A stretch of DNA of 64,000 nt, from NCBI RefSeq assembly GCF_029643245.1, contig NZ_CP116398.1:1798001-1862000 (forward strand). Reading direction: 5' to 3'. A program made the position numbers and the translations under genes. This document shows positions 53,339 to 64,000 of the stretch, in pieces (the first letter of the stretch is position 1; the number at the start of each line of letters is the position of its first letter). A model generated the notes under the pieces. It was not told the origin of the DNA. It made no database searches and was given only the letters and a program-made list of their open reading frames with translations. The stretch comes from Methylomonas sp. EFPC3. Its GTDB lineage: Bacteria; Pseudomonadota; Gammaproteobacteria; Methylococcales; Methylomonadaceae.

Positions 53339-54325
53339 TTGAACACCCCATCCGCCACGTGGCAACAGGCGCTTGCCGATGCATTCGGCAGCGTTGCCGA
53401 CTTGTGCGCCTATCTGCAACTTTCACCCGCCGATTTAAATTTACCCGAGCAAGCCAGCGCATTTCCGTTACGGGTGCCGCGTGATTTTGCGGCACGCATG
53501 CAAGCCGGCAATCCGGATGACCCACTGCTACGCCAAGTGTTGCCGGATCTGGCCGAATTAACCGATTACCCCGGCTACACTGACGACCCGGTCGGCGACT
53601 TAAAGGCCGTGGCGGAGACCGGTGTGATTCACAAATACCGGGGTCGAGTGCTATTCATCATGACCGGCGCCTGTGCGGTGCACTGCCGCTACTGTTTTCG
53701 CAGAAATTTTCCATACGGAGAATTGCAATTGTCCGGCCGACAATTCGAAAGCGCCCTGACCTATGTCGAGCAACGTCCGGAAATTAGCGAAGTGATTCTG
53801 AGCGGTGGCGATCCTTTGCTGCTCAGTGACGCTAAACTCGAACAGCTCATGTGTCGTTTCGCTGAAATCGGCCACATCAAGCGCATCCGCATCCACACCC
53901 GCACCCCGGTCGTGCTGCCGGAACGTGTAACCAGCGCATTGCTGCGGACTTTCGCCGCATTGCCGAAACCGGTCGCGATGGTGTTGCACGTCAACCATGC
54001 TCAAGAACTCAGCAATTCGGTCAACCAAATCTGTACCGAACTCAAACTTAGCGGCGTGACCCTATTAAATCAAAGTGTGTTATTGAAAGGAATCAACGAT
54101 GACGGCGAACAACTCCGTGAGCTGAGCGAAAAATTATTCAGCTTTAACATCCTGCCCTACTACTTACATTTGCTGGACCGAGCTCGCGGCGTCGGCCATT
54201 TCGAAGTGAGCGAAGCCGAAGCCAAAATACTGCACCAGTACTTGCAAAGGCATTTACCCGGCTATTTGGTACCGCGACTGGTCAAAGAACAGGCAGGAGC
54301 AGCCTTTAAAATCCCGATTTGCTAA
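53339..54325 (+). CDS. epmB: EF-P lysine 2,3-aminomutase EpmB (YjeK)
   Basis: A 328-residue radical SAM enzyme that converts L-lysine to (R)-beta-lysine for EF-P modification. The SAM cluster motif CAVHCRYCFRRNFPY is complete; SGGDPLLLSD and RIRIHTRTPVVLP follow; VTLLNQSVLLKGIND and YYLHLLD match lysine aminomutases. It lacks the long N-terminal and C-terminal regions of catabolic KamA, as expected for EpmB. The start is a TTG (MNTPSATW...) with GGAG about nine bases upstream. It faces away from efp-epmA. Confidence 0.93.
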   Translation: MNTPSATWQQALADAFGSVADLCAYLQLSPADLNLPEQASAFPLRVPRDFAARMQAGNPDDPLLRQVLPDLAELTDYPGYTDDPVGDLKAVAETGVIHKYRGRVLFIMTGACAVHCRYCFRRNFPYGELQLSGRQFESALTYVEQRPEISEVILSGGDPLLLSDAKLEQLMCRFAEIGHIKRIRIHTRTPVVLPERVTSALLRTFAALPKPVAMVLHVNHAQELSNSVNQICTELKLSGVTLLNQSVLLKGINDDGEQLRELSEKLFSFNILPYYLHLLDRARGVGHFEVSEAEAKILHQYLQRHLPGYLVPRLVKEQAGAAFKIPIC

Positions 54326-54421
54326 ACACACCAGCAAATTCGGCTTCAGCTAAATTCACATTTACATGGCCGCAGGCTAAGATTTTCGCTTCGAGAACGG
54401 TTTTACCCGGGCCAATCCGCC

Positions 54422-58397
<3,976 letters not shown>

Positions 58398-58401
58398 CAT
58401 C

Positions 58402-59325
58402 ATGGAAAACCCAAAGGCCCACACCATCCTAGCGGTGGACGACAGTCCGGAAAACCTGGATTTGATCAAAAACATCCTGGAGCCTTACTATCACGTCAAG
58501 GTGGCGGTGAACAGCGAACTGGCGATAAAAATCGCGTCCAGCCAACTTCCTGACTTGATTCTGCTGGATATCGTGATGGACGGTACCGATGGCTACCAGA
58601 CCTGCCTGCAACTCAAATCGCAAGATAAGACCCGCAACATTCCCATCATTTTTTTGACCGCCAAACATACCGAAGAAGACGAGGTCCACGGCTTCCGCAT
58701 CGGTGGTAACGATTACATCACCAAGCCCTTTTCCCCTTCCATCGTCCTGGCCAGAGTCAAAACCCAAATCCAACTAAAAACCAAATCCGATCTGTTGGAA
58801 AAATTGGCGTCGCTGGACGGATTGACGGAACTTCCCAACCGCCGCGCGTTCGATGCAGCGCTGGAACGGCAGTGGAACCAATCCAAGCGTACCGGCATGC
58901 CGCTTTCCCTGATGATCGTCGACATTGATTCGTTCAAACAATATAACGACTTTTACGGCCACCCGATGGGGGACGAATGTTTGAAACGGGTAGCCGAAGC
59001 ATTGCAAGCGATGACCCACCGCCCGGAAGACTTGGTCGCTCGACTCGGCGGCGAGGAATTCGCAATCCTGCTACCCAACACCGACAGTATCGGCGCAATG
59101 CTGAGGGCAGAACAGTATCGGGAAACCGTAGAAACCCTGAAAATCCGTCACGTCAAGAACAATCCCTTGGCTTTTGTCACCATCTCCGTCGGCGTTGCCA
59201 GCTTACAGGCCCATGCTCACGACCACTCGGCAATTCTACTAAAAGCCGCCGACGACGCGCTTTATCAAGCCAAAAACCAGGGGCGCAACCGGGTTTGCGC
59301 CAACAACATTACCGACATTGGTTAA
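58402..59325 (+). CDS. Response regulator with GGDEF output (PleD/WspR-like)
   Basis: A 307-residue REC-GGDEF protein that probably makes c-di-GMP when phosphorylated. REC (1-120) has DDSPENLD acidic pocket, the acceptor Asp in [10 protein letters not shown] and the Lys in TKPFSP. GGDEF (about 130-300) has [13 protein letters not shown] and GGEEF; an RxxD inhibitory site (RPED) lies five residues before it, so product feedback is expected. It starts four bases after the frame-corrected end of the hybrid kinase, making that kinase (with its Hpt) the obvious phosphodonor. Confidence 0.94.
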   Translation: MENPKAHTILAVDDSPENLDLIKNILEPYYHVKVAVNSELAIKIASSQLPDLILLDIVMDGTDGYQTCLQLKSQDKTRNIPIIFLTAKHTEEDEVHGFRIGGNDYITKPFSPSIVLARVKTQIQLKTKSDLLEKLASLDGLTELPNRRAFDAALERQWNQSKRTGMPLSLMIVDIDSFKQYNDFYGHPMGDECLKRVAEALQAMTHRPEDLVARLGGEEFAILLPNTDSIGAMLRAEQYRETVETLKIRHVKNNPLAFVTISVGVASLQAHAHDHSAILLKAADDALYQAKNQGRNRVCANNITDIG

Positions 59326-59367
59326 AGGCCCCAGCGCAATCTCGCATCGAGAACAGCGGAAACCCGC

Positions 59368-59373
59368 TATAAT
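59368..59373 (+). promoter_or_regulatory. Candidate -10 (TATAAT) before the TauE/SafE gene
   Basis: A perfect TATAAT about 45 bases before the ATG at 59418; the -35 position is a poor match. It suggests the membrane-protein gene may have its own promoter apart from the signalling genes. Confidence 0.35.
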
Positions 59374-59417
59374 CCGCGCCTATCGCCACCACCGATCGCC
59401 GCCAACTCGTTCCGAAT

Positions 59418-60143
59418 ATGCACGTTTATCTCGATTTCAACGCTTCGTATTTTGCAGCGTTCCTAATGGGTCTGTTCAGTAGCCTGCATTGTATCGGCAT
59501 GTGCGGCTCGATCATCGGCACGCTGACATATAGCCTTAAACCCGAGCTGCGTAACGACAAACGGCGTTTGTTCGCAATCGTACTGAATTACAACCTGGGG
59601 CGGATTTTCAGCTACGCCCTGGCCGGCGCGTTGGCCGGGGCGATACAGGTGTTTCTAAGCTTGCCGTTCAGCCATGGCCAAGCACATCGGTTGCTGCAAC
59701 TTTTTTCAGCCGCCGTGATGGCCGGCGCCGGTCTGTACTTGGCCGGCTGGTTTCCACGCTTTGCTTATATCGAAAAAGTGGGCGCTCGCTTTTGGAAATG
59801 CATCGAACCTTTGGGCCGACGCCTGATTCCGGTACAGAACCGCACCCAGGCCTTATTGTTCGGTATGGTTTGGGGATGGCTGCCGTGCGGCCTGATCTAC
59901 ACCGCGCTGGCGTTAGCGGCAACTGCCGAAGGGATAGTACACAGTGCAATGACCATGCTAGCTTTCGGGTTAGGTACTTTACCAGCCGTCATGGGAATCG
60001 GTATAATGACCTCGTTTCTGACTCGGCTTTCCAGACTGCGCCAATTCAAGCATGCGGTCGGAGCCTTGTTTATCATTTTCGCATTATTGGCAGCCTTTCC
60101 TTGGCTAAACCCGATGCGCGTTGAACACATTATGACGTATTGA
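59418..60143 (+). CDS. TauE/SafE-like membrane protein (CcoS-neighbour type)
   Basis: A 241-residue protein with about six helices. LFSSLHCIGMCGSIIGTL and GMVWGWLPCGLIYTALALAA are the paired Cys helices of the group found beside ccoGHIS cytochrome cbb3 assembly genes. Unlike the paralogue at 17297 it has no Met/His-rich N-terminus. No cbb3 oxidase gene is in the window. It is followed 12 bases later by a sigma-54 activator gene. Likely a metal- or thiol-handling membrane protein. Confidence 0.8.
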   Translation: MHVYLDFNASYFAAFLMGLFSSLHCIGMCGSIIGTLTYSLKPELRNDKRRLFAIVLNYNLGRIFSYALAGALAGAIQVFLSLPFSHGQAHRLLQLFSAAVMAGAGLYLAGWFPRFAYIEKVGARFWKCIEPLGRRLIPVQNRTQALLFGMVWGWLPCGLIYTALALAATAEGIVHSAMTMLAFGLGTLPAVMGIGIMTSFLTRLSRLRQFKHAVGALFIIFALLAAFPWLNPMRVEHIMTY

Positions 60144-60155
60144 GAGGTTTTACAG

Positions 60156-61109
60156 GTGGATAACTTCAATTCGATTATTGGACAGTCTCCAGCCATAGAA
60201 GCGCTAATCCGTAGCGCCCGAATTGTCGCCGCGACCGACGTTACCGTCTTGATCAAAGGCGAAACCGGTACCGGCAAAGAGGTACTCGCCACGGCAATAC
60301 AGAAAGACAGCCCGCGCGCCAACAAACCTTTTATCACGTTGAACTGTGCCGCCCTACCCGAGGGCTTGGTCGAATCGGAGATTTTCGGCCATAAAAAAGG
60401 CGCGTTTACCGGCGCAATTTCCGACAAACAGGGATTGTTCCAGGCCGCTGACGGCGGCACGCTGTTCCTGGACGAAATCAACTCATTACCGATCAGCATT
60501 CAATCGAAACTGTTACGTTTTCTGGAATCCGGCGAATGCCTGCCGGTCGGCGGTACCAAACCCTATACTGTCAACGTGCGCGTCATTGCGGCCTCCAACG
60601 CAGACTTGACCAGATTGATCGAAAACGGCGAGTTTCGCCAAGACTTGTATTTCCGCCTGAATGTCGTCCCTCTGGAAATCCCGTCCTTACATCAGCGTAG
60701 CGAAGACATCGAAGAGTTAGCGAAACACTTCTTCGCCCATTTTTCGGCGACGCATTCGCTAGAACCACCAACCTTCAGCAGGCAAGCGTTAAAAACCCTG
60801 CGCAACTACAAATGGCCGGGCAACGTGCGCGAACTGCGCAACCTCTGCGAACGACTCAGCATCCTGCTATCCGGCAAAGTCATCGAACCGGAAAACCTGC
60901 CGCACGAATTCAGCCGTGGAACGGTAGCCTCCGGCCCAGAATTCACGCTGCCGGAACTGGGTCTGCAATTGGATGCATTGGAAGCGGACATGATTTTACA
61001 GGCGCTGACCAGAACCAAAGGCAACCGCAGCAAATCCGCCAGACTGCTGGGCATATCGCGCGATACGCTACTGTATCGGATTCAGAAACACGGTTTAGCC
61101 ACCCACTGA
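60156..61109 (+). CDS. Sigma-54-dependent activator without sensory domain
   Basis: A 317-residue AAA+ enhancer-binding protein. It begins directly with the ATPase domain: [20 protein letters not shown] (Walker A), the GAFTGA loop that contacts sigma-54, LFLDEIN (Walker B), and the sensor and Arg-finger regions ([23 protein letters not shown]). A C-terminal Fis-type helix-turn-helix ([20 protein letters not shown]) binds DNA. With no N-terminal receiver or PAS, activity must be controlled by another protein or by its own level, as for PspF. The start is a GTG (MDNFNSII) 12 bases after the TauE/SafE gene; a terminator follows. Confidence 0.92.
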   Translation: MDNFNSIIGQSPAIEALIRSARIVAATDVTVLIKGETGTGKEVLATAIQKDSPRANKPFITLNCAALPEGLVESEIFGHKKGAFTGAISDKQGLFQAADGGTLFLDEINSLPISIQSKLLRFLESGECLPVGGTKPYTVNVRVIAASNADLTRLIENGEFRQDLYFRLNVVPLEIPSLHQRSEDIEELAKHFFAHFSATHSLEPPTFSRQALKTLRNYKWPGNVRELRNLCERLSILLSGKVIEPENLPHEFSRGTVASGPEFTLPELGLQLDALEADMILQALTRTKGNRSKSARLLGISRDTLLYRIQKHGLATH

Positions 61110-61115
61110 CAAACC

Positions 61116-61142
61116 GAGGCCGCACATTCAGCGGCCTTTTTT
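61116..61142 (+). terminator. Rho-independent terminator
   Basis: AGGCCGC-ACATTCA-GCGGCCT followed by a run of T: a seven-base GC-rich stem ending the sigma-54 activator transcript. Confidence 0.85.
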
Positions 61143-61189
61143 ATGCCCCGCAAAAAAGGACTACGGCTAACAATTTCCAATCCGCCGTA

Positions 61190-61930
61190 TTATCGTTTGC
61201 GCACCCATTGCACCGTTACATTGTCGCTTTTGCCCTGAGCCCGCAGCACGGCCATTTTCGCCATCTTCTGCAACTCGGGTTTAGCGCTGGCCGGTTGCGA
61301 CAATTGCAACAATTCGGGCTCTTTGACAAATTCCCAAAAGCCGTCGCTGCATAAAATGAAAGTCTCGCCACTTTTTACCGGCGGACAACTGACAATATCG
61401 ACAACCGGAGGATATAAGGCGTTAATACTCCGCGTCAATTTATGCTGATCTGGATGCACACCCATTTCCCATTCGCTGATCTTACCTTCGTCGAACAATT
61501 GCTGCGGCAGCGAATGATCCTTGGTCCGCCACAACACCCGCTCGGCATTGAGCCGGTAAATGCGCGAATCTCCGCAGTGTGCGGTGATGACCTGCTCAGC
61601 GTCCAGATACAATATCGCACAAGTCGTATGCGCATTTAGCGCGACCGGGTCGCCGGCAAACAGCTCGCGCATACCAACCACAGCCTCGGCAATCCAATCC
61701 TGCACCGCCGGCGCGCCGCGACTTTGAATAGGTGAGCGATACTTATCCACCAACGCAATCAAACAACGGCAAAAATATTGCGACGCTTTTTCTCCGCCAT
61801 GGTGCCCGCCCAAACCGTCAGCCACCACAAACAACGCATATTCGTTACATACCCGATGCGCCATACAATCTTGATTGACCTCGCGGTTACCGATCGAGGT
61901 CAATTGGTAAAACTCGATTTCTGCCAACAT
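61190..61930 (-). CDS. PP2C-family protein phosphatase
   Basis: A 246-residue Ser/Thr phosphatase. Metal-binding and catalytic blocks are visible: SIGNREVNQDCMAHR, VVADGLGGHHGGEKAS, HTTCAIL, HCGDSRIYRL, DHSLPQQL and ILCSDGFWEFV. No membrane segment or extra domain. It starts four bases after the pdxJ stop, so it is probably the last gene of the era-recO-pdxJ transcript. No partner kinase or FHA gene is nearby, unlike type VI secretion-linked PP2C genes. Confidence 0.9.
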   Translation of the reverse strand: MLAEIEFYQLTSIGNREVNQDCMAHRVCNEYALFVVADGLGGHHGGEKASQYFCRCLIALVDKYRSPIQSRGAPAVQDWIAEAVVGMRELFAGDPVALNAHTTCAILYLDAEQVITAHCGDSRIYRLNAERVLWRTKDHSLPQQLFDEGKISEWEMGVHPDQHKLTRSINALYPPVVDIVSCPPVKSGETFILCSDGFWEFVKEPELLQLSQPASAKPELQKMAKMAVLRAQGKSDNVTVQWVRKR

Positions 61931-61934
61931 AGCT

Positions 61935-62678
61935 CTAACCGTGCAAACGCGCCTCTCGCATCACCCGCTTCATATCCCTTACCGCTTGTTCCAACCCGCA
62001 AAACAAAGCCTGGGCGATCAAGGCGTGGCCGATATTCAATTCGACGATAGAATCGATCCGGCAAATCGCTTCGACGTTGTGCAGATTTAAACCATGTCCG
62101 GCATTGACCTGCAGGCCGGCGGCATGGGCGTATGCCGCTGCGTCGCGAATCCGCTGTAATTCCCTTTCACGCTCCTCGCGGGTTTCGGCATCGGCATAGC
62201 GGCCGGTATGTAATTCGACTACCGGAGCCCCGGCAGCCAACGCCGCGTCGATTTGGCGAAAGTCAGGATCGATGAACAACGAGACTTCGATGCCGGCCAC
62301 GGCCAACTGCAGACAGGCTTGTTTCATTCTGTCGGCAGCGCCGGCCACGTCCAAGCCACCCTCGGTCGTCAATTCCTCGCGACGCTCTGGCACCAAACAG
62401 CAAGCCTGCGGCCGCAGTTCACAGGCGATCGCCAGCATCGGCTCGGTCACCGCCATTTCCAGATTCAAGCGGGTATGTAACATCTCCTGCAACAGCCGGA
62501 TATCCCGGTCCTGAATATGCCGTCTATCCTCCCGCAAATGTGCGGTGATGCCGTCGGCACCGGCTTGCTCCGCCAACAACGCCGCCTGCACCGGTTCAGG
62601 GTAACGGGTGCCTCTGGCTTGCCGCAGTGTCGCGACATGATCGATATTGACGCCCAGCAATATAGTTTGTTTTGTCAT
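61935..62678 (-). CDS. pdxJ: Pyridoxine 5'-phosphate synthase
   Basis: A 247-residue TIM-barrel enzyme that condenses 3-amino-2-oxopropyl phosphate with deoxyxylulose phosphate in vitamin B6 synthesis. It starts with [20 protein letters not shown] (active-site His), with [13 protein letters not shown], then NLEMAV and [14 protein letters not shown] and [12 protein letters not shown] near the end bind phosphate. Length is typical. It follows recO by 42 bases in the usual era-recO-pdxJ order. Confidence 0.97.
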   Translation of the reverse strand: MTKQTILLGVNIDHVATLRQARGTRYPEPVQAALLAEQAGADGITAHLREDRRHIQDRDIRLLQEMLHTRLNLEMAVTEPMLAIACELRPQACCLVPERREELTTEGGLDVAGAADRMKQACLQLAVAGIEVSLFIDPDFRQIDAALAAGAPVVELHTGRYADAETREERERELQRIRDAAAYAHAAGLQVNAGHGLNLHNVEAICRIDSIVELNIGHALIAQALFCGLEQAVRDMKRVMREARLHG

Positions 62679-62720
62679 GTACTCTTAAATCCGAGGAAAA
62701 AATCCGCGAAAACCATTCGG

Positions 62721-63425
62721 TTATAAATGTTTGATTATTTTGGCCAGCACTGCGCGACTACTCAGCTGCCGCCCTTGCAAGTGGACGTCCAACATTTTCC
62801 TGAGCAGGACTTTGGCTTCGACCAACGCCTCAGCCGGCAATGCCGCCCTGCCGGCTAACATCGCCAGCGTGTCGCCGCCGACCGCGCCGCCGCCGGCCTG
62901 TTCCATGCCGTAATCGGCAATAAAATCGTAGCGCCGGCCGGCGACAATCGGCTCGCCGCTGACATCGTAAGCCAAATCGGCGGCATAGCCGGCCTCTCGC
63001 AACAAATCCAGCTCGAAATAGCGCAAAGTTTGCTCGATATTCCGAGCATCAGACAATTCGCGCAGACATCGCCGGTAAAGCGCGAAAATTCCCGGTTGGG
63101 GATCGGCTTTCTGCACGAAGATACCGACCAATTCGTTGACATAAAATCCGCAGTACAAAGCCAAGCTCTGTAACGGATAACTGTCGACATATTCAGCGTC
63201 GGCCAGGACTTTCAGTTCGTGTTTGCCGACATAAGACAGCTTCAATGCCGAAAACGGCAGCAGCAGGCCGGCCGTCTTAGACTTCGGTTTTCTGACCCCT
63301 TTGGCCAATATCGGGACCAAGCCGAAATCGCGGGTGAATACGTCTAACAACAGGCTGGTTTCCCGATACGGCCGATGTTGCAACACGAACGCCGGCTGCA
63401 AATGAACCGCACCACCATCCATCAC
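62721..63425 (-). CDS. recO: DNA repair protein RecO
   Basis: A 234-residue recombination mediator that loads RecA with RecR and anneals single strands. The N-terminal OB fold starts LQPAFVLQHRPYRETSLLLD (typical Y-x-E-x-S/D motif) and VFTRDFGLVPILAKGVRK; the helical C-terminal part has LREAGYAADL. The CxxC zinc knuckle seen in many RecO proteins is absent. Its ATG overlaps the era stop by four bases (ATGA), so the two are coupled. Confidence 0.92.
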   Translation of the reverse strand: MMDGGAVHLQPAFVLQHRPYRETSLLLDVFTRDFGLVPILAKGVRKPKSKTAGLLLPFSALKLSYVGKHELKVLADAEYVDSYPLQSLALYCGFYVNELVGIFVQKADPQPGIFALYRRCLRELSDARNIEQTLRYFELDLLREAGYAADLAYDVSGEPIVAGRRYDFIADYGMEQAGGGAVGGDTLAMLAGRAALPAEALVEAKVLLRKMLDVHLQGRQLSSRAVLAKIIKHL

Positions 63426-64000
63426 TCACCGAAGTCGGTAAAACCCAAACTCTGCAAGGCCCGCTCGTTATCCGACCAGCCTTTTTTCACCTTGACCCAT
63501 AACTGCAGATAGACTTTTTGGCCGATCAATTTTTCGATATCGACTCGAGCCTCGCTACCGACCTTTTTCAGCATCTCGCCCTGTTTACCGATGACGATAC
63601 TTTTCTGGCTGTCGCGCTCAACTAAAATCGCCGCGTAAATTTTGCATAATTCCGGGTATTCTTCGTAGCGCTCGATTTCGACAGTCAATGCGTAAGGCAG
63701 CTCGTCACCCAGACGCCGGGTCAATTTCTCGCGAATGATTTCCGCGGCAAAAAACCGCTCCGGCCGGTCGGTGATTTGGTCCTCCGGGTAAATCGGCTCG
63801 GCCTCGGGCAATAAGGCCATGATTTGCTGCTCCAGCACATCCAGATTGGTATTCCGTAAGGCCGACACCGGCAGAATGTGTTGGAACGGATACTTAGCCT
63901 GGGCCTCGGCGAAAAACCGCAGCACGGCATCCTTGTCCTTGAGCTTATCGACTTTGTTGACCACCAGAATCACCGGCAAACCGGCCCGCTCCAGCTTCTT
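63422..64000 (-). CDS. era: GTPase Era (3' part; gene runs off the window)
   Basis: The C-terminal 193 residues of Era, a GTPase for 16S rRNA maturation and 30S assembly. The GTPase G4 motif NKVDKLKDKD and the G5-like VSALRNTNL remain; the KH domain follows with RDSQKSIVIGKQGEMLKKVG and KVYLQLWVKVKKGW. Translation continues to the window edge (KKLERAGL before PVILVVNK), so the start, G1 and G2 motifs lie outside. It overlaps recO by four bases. Confidence 0.96.
   Translation of the reverse strand, partial: KKLERAGLPVILVVNKVDKLKDKDAVLRFFAEAQAKYPFQHILPVSALRNTNLDVLEQQIMALLPEAEPIYPEDQITDRPERFFAAEIIREKLTRRLGDELPYALTVEIERYEEYPELCKIYAAILVERDSQKSIVIGKQGEMLKKVGSEARVDIEKLIGQKVYLQLWVKVKKGWSDNERALQSLGFTDFGE

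Overview
The window is chromosomal DNA of a Gammaproteobacterium, most likely a type I methanotroph of the Methylococcales (Methylomonas-like). This is an inference from gene content: era-recO-pdxJ and recA-recX order, an amgK-murU pair divergent from lptD-surA, EF-P with EpmA and EpmB, several PEP-CTERM proteins with an exosortase-type protease, and dispersed hairpin repeats. No methane-oxidation gene lies in the window, so the genus is a guess.

Layout. 0-3.5 kb: uvrA and a Uma2-like nuclease gene. 3.5-6.8 kb: an accessory patch with an FNR-like box, a truncated reverse transcriptase, hairpin repeats and a tandem duplication of about 1.1 kb whose two copies each carry a PEP-CTERM protein; ends and flanks are nearly identical and the protein cores differ. 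6.9-11.7 kb: phosphoesterase, arylamine N-acetyltransferase, tRNA-Val, a diguanylate cyclase, a dicarboxylate carrier and a small spike-like protein. 11.7-17.2 kb: a cell-surface and accessory region with three more PEP-CTERM-type proteins (one a zinc protease), an exosortase-like protein with a membrane partner, a tyrosine-recombinase remnant, a RelE-type toxin-antitoxin operon followed by an MqsA-like regulator, and tRNA-Thr.

17.3-22.3 kb is a metal-handling locus: a P1B-type ATPase, a TauE/SafE-like membrane protein, an HMA-like protein and three small proteins. One small protein looks like the metal-binding domain usually fused to FixI/CcoI ATPases. 22.5-31.6 kb is housekeeping (lysC, alaS, recX, recA, a cobB-type cobyrinate amidase, nadA) plus small envelope proteins. 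31.9-37.8 kb holds two metal transporters, RNase D, a TonB receptor and a stand-alone DbpA-like RNA-binding protein. 37.8-43.8 kb is the outer-membrane block surA-lptD facing amgK-murU. 43.8-47.6 kb holds hemJ and an ArnT/ArnC/LAB_N-like set that may modify lipid A or another glycolipid. 47.8-54.3 kb has pyrC, an FmdB protein, aspS, a solitary 88-residue protein with its own FNR-like box, promoter, structured leader and terminator, and the efp/epmA/epmB trio.

54.4-61.1 kb is signalling: a large hybrid histidine kinase with an apparent frameshift near its 3' end, a REC-GGDEF protein, a second TauE/SafE-like protein and a sigma-54 activator. The minus strand then carries a PP2C phosphatase, pdxJ, recO and the 3' part of era up to the window edge.

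The points most worth a second look are the cassette-like PEP-CTERM duplication, the FNR-box solitary gene, the split P-type ATPase locus, the three-gene toxin-antitoxin operon and the kinase frameshift. No CRISPR array, intact insertion sequence or prophage was seen.
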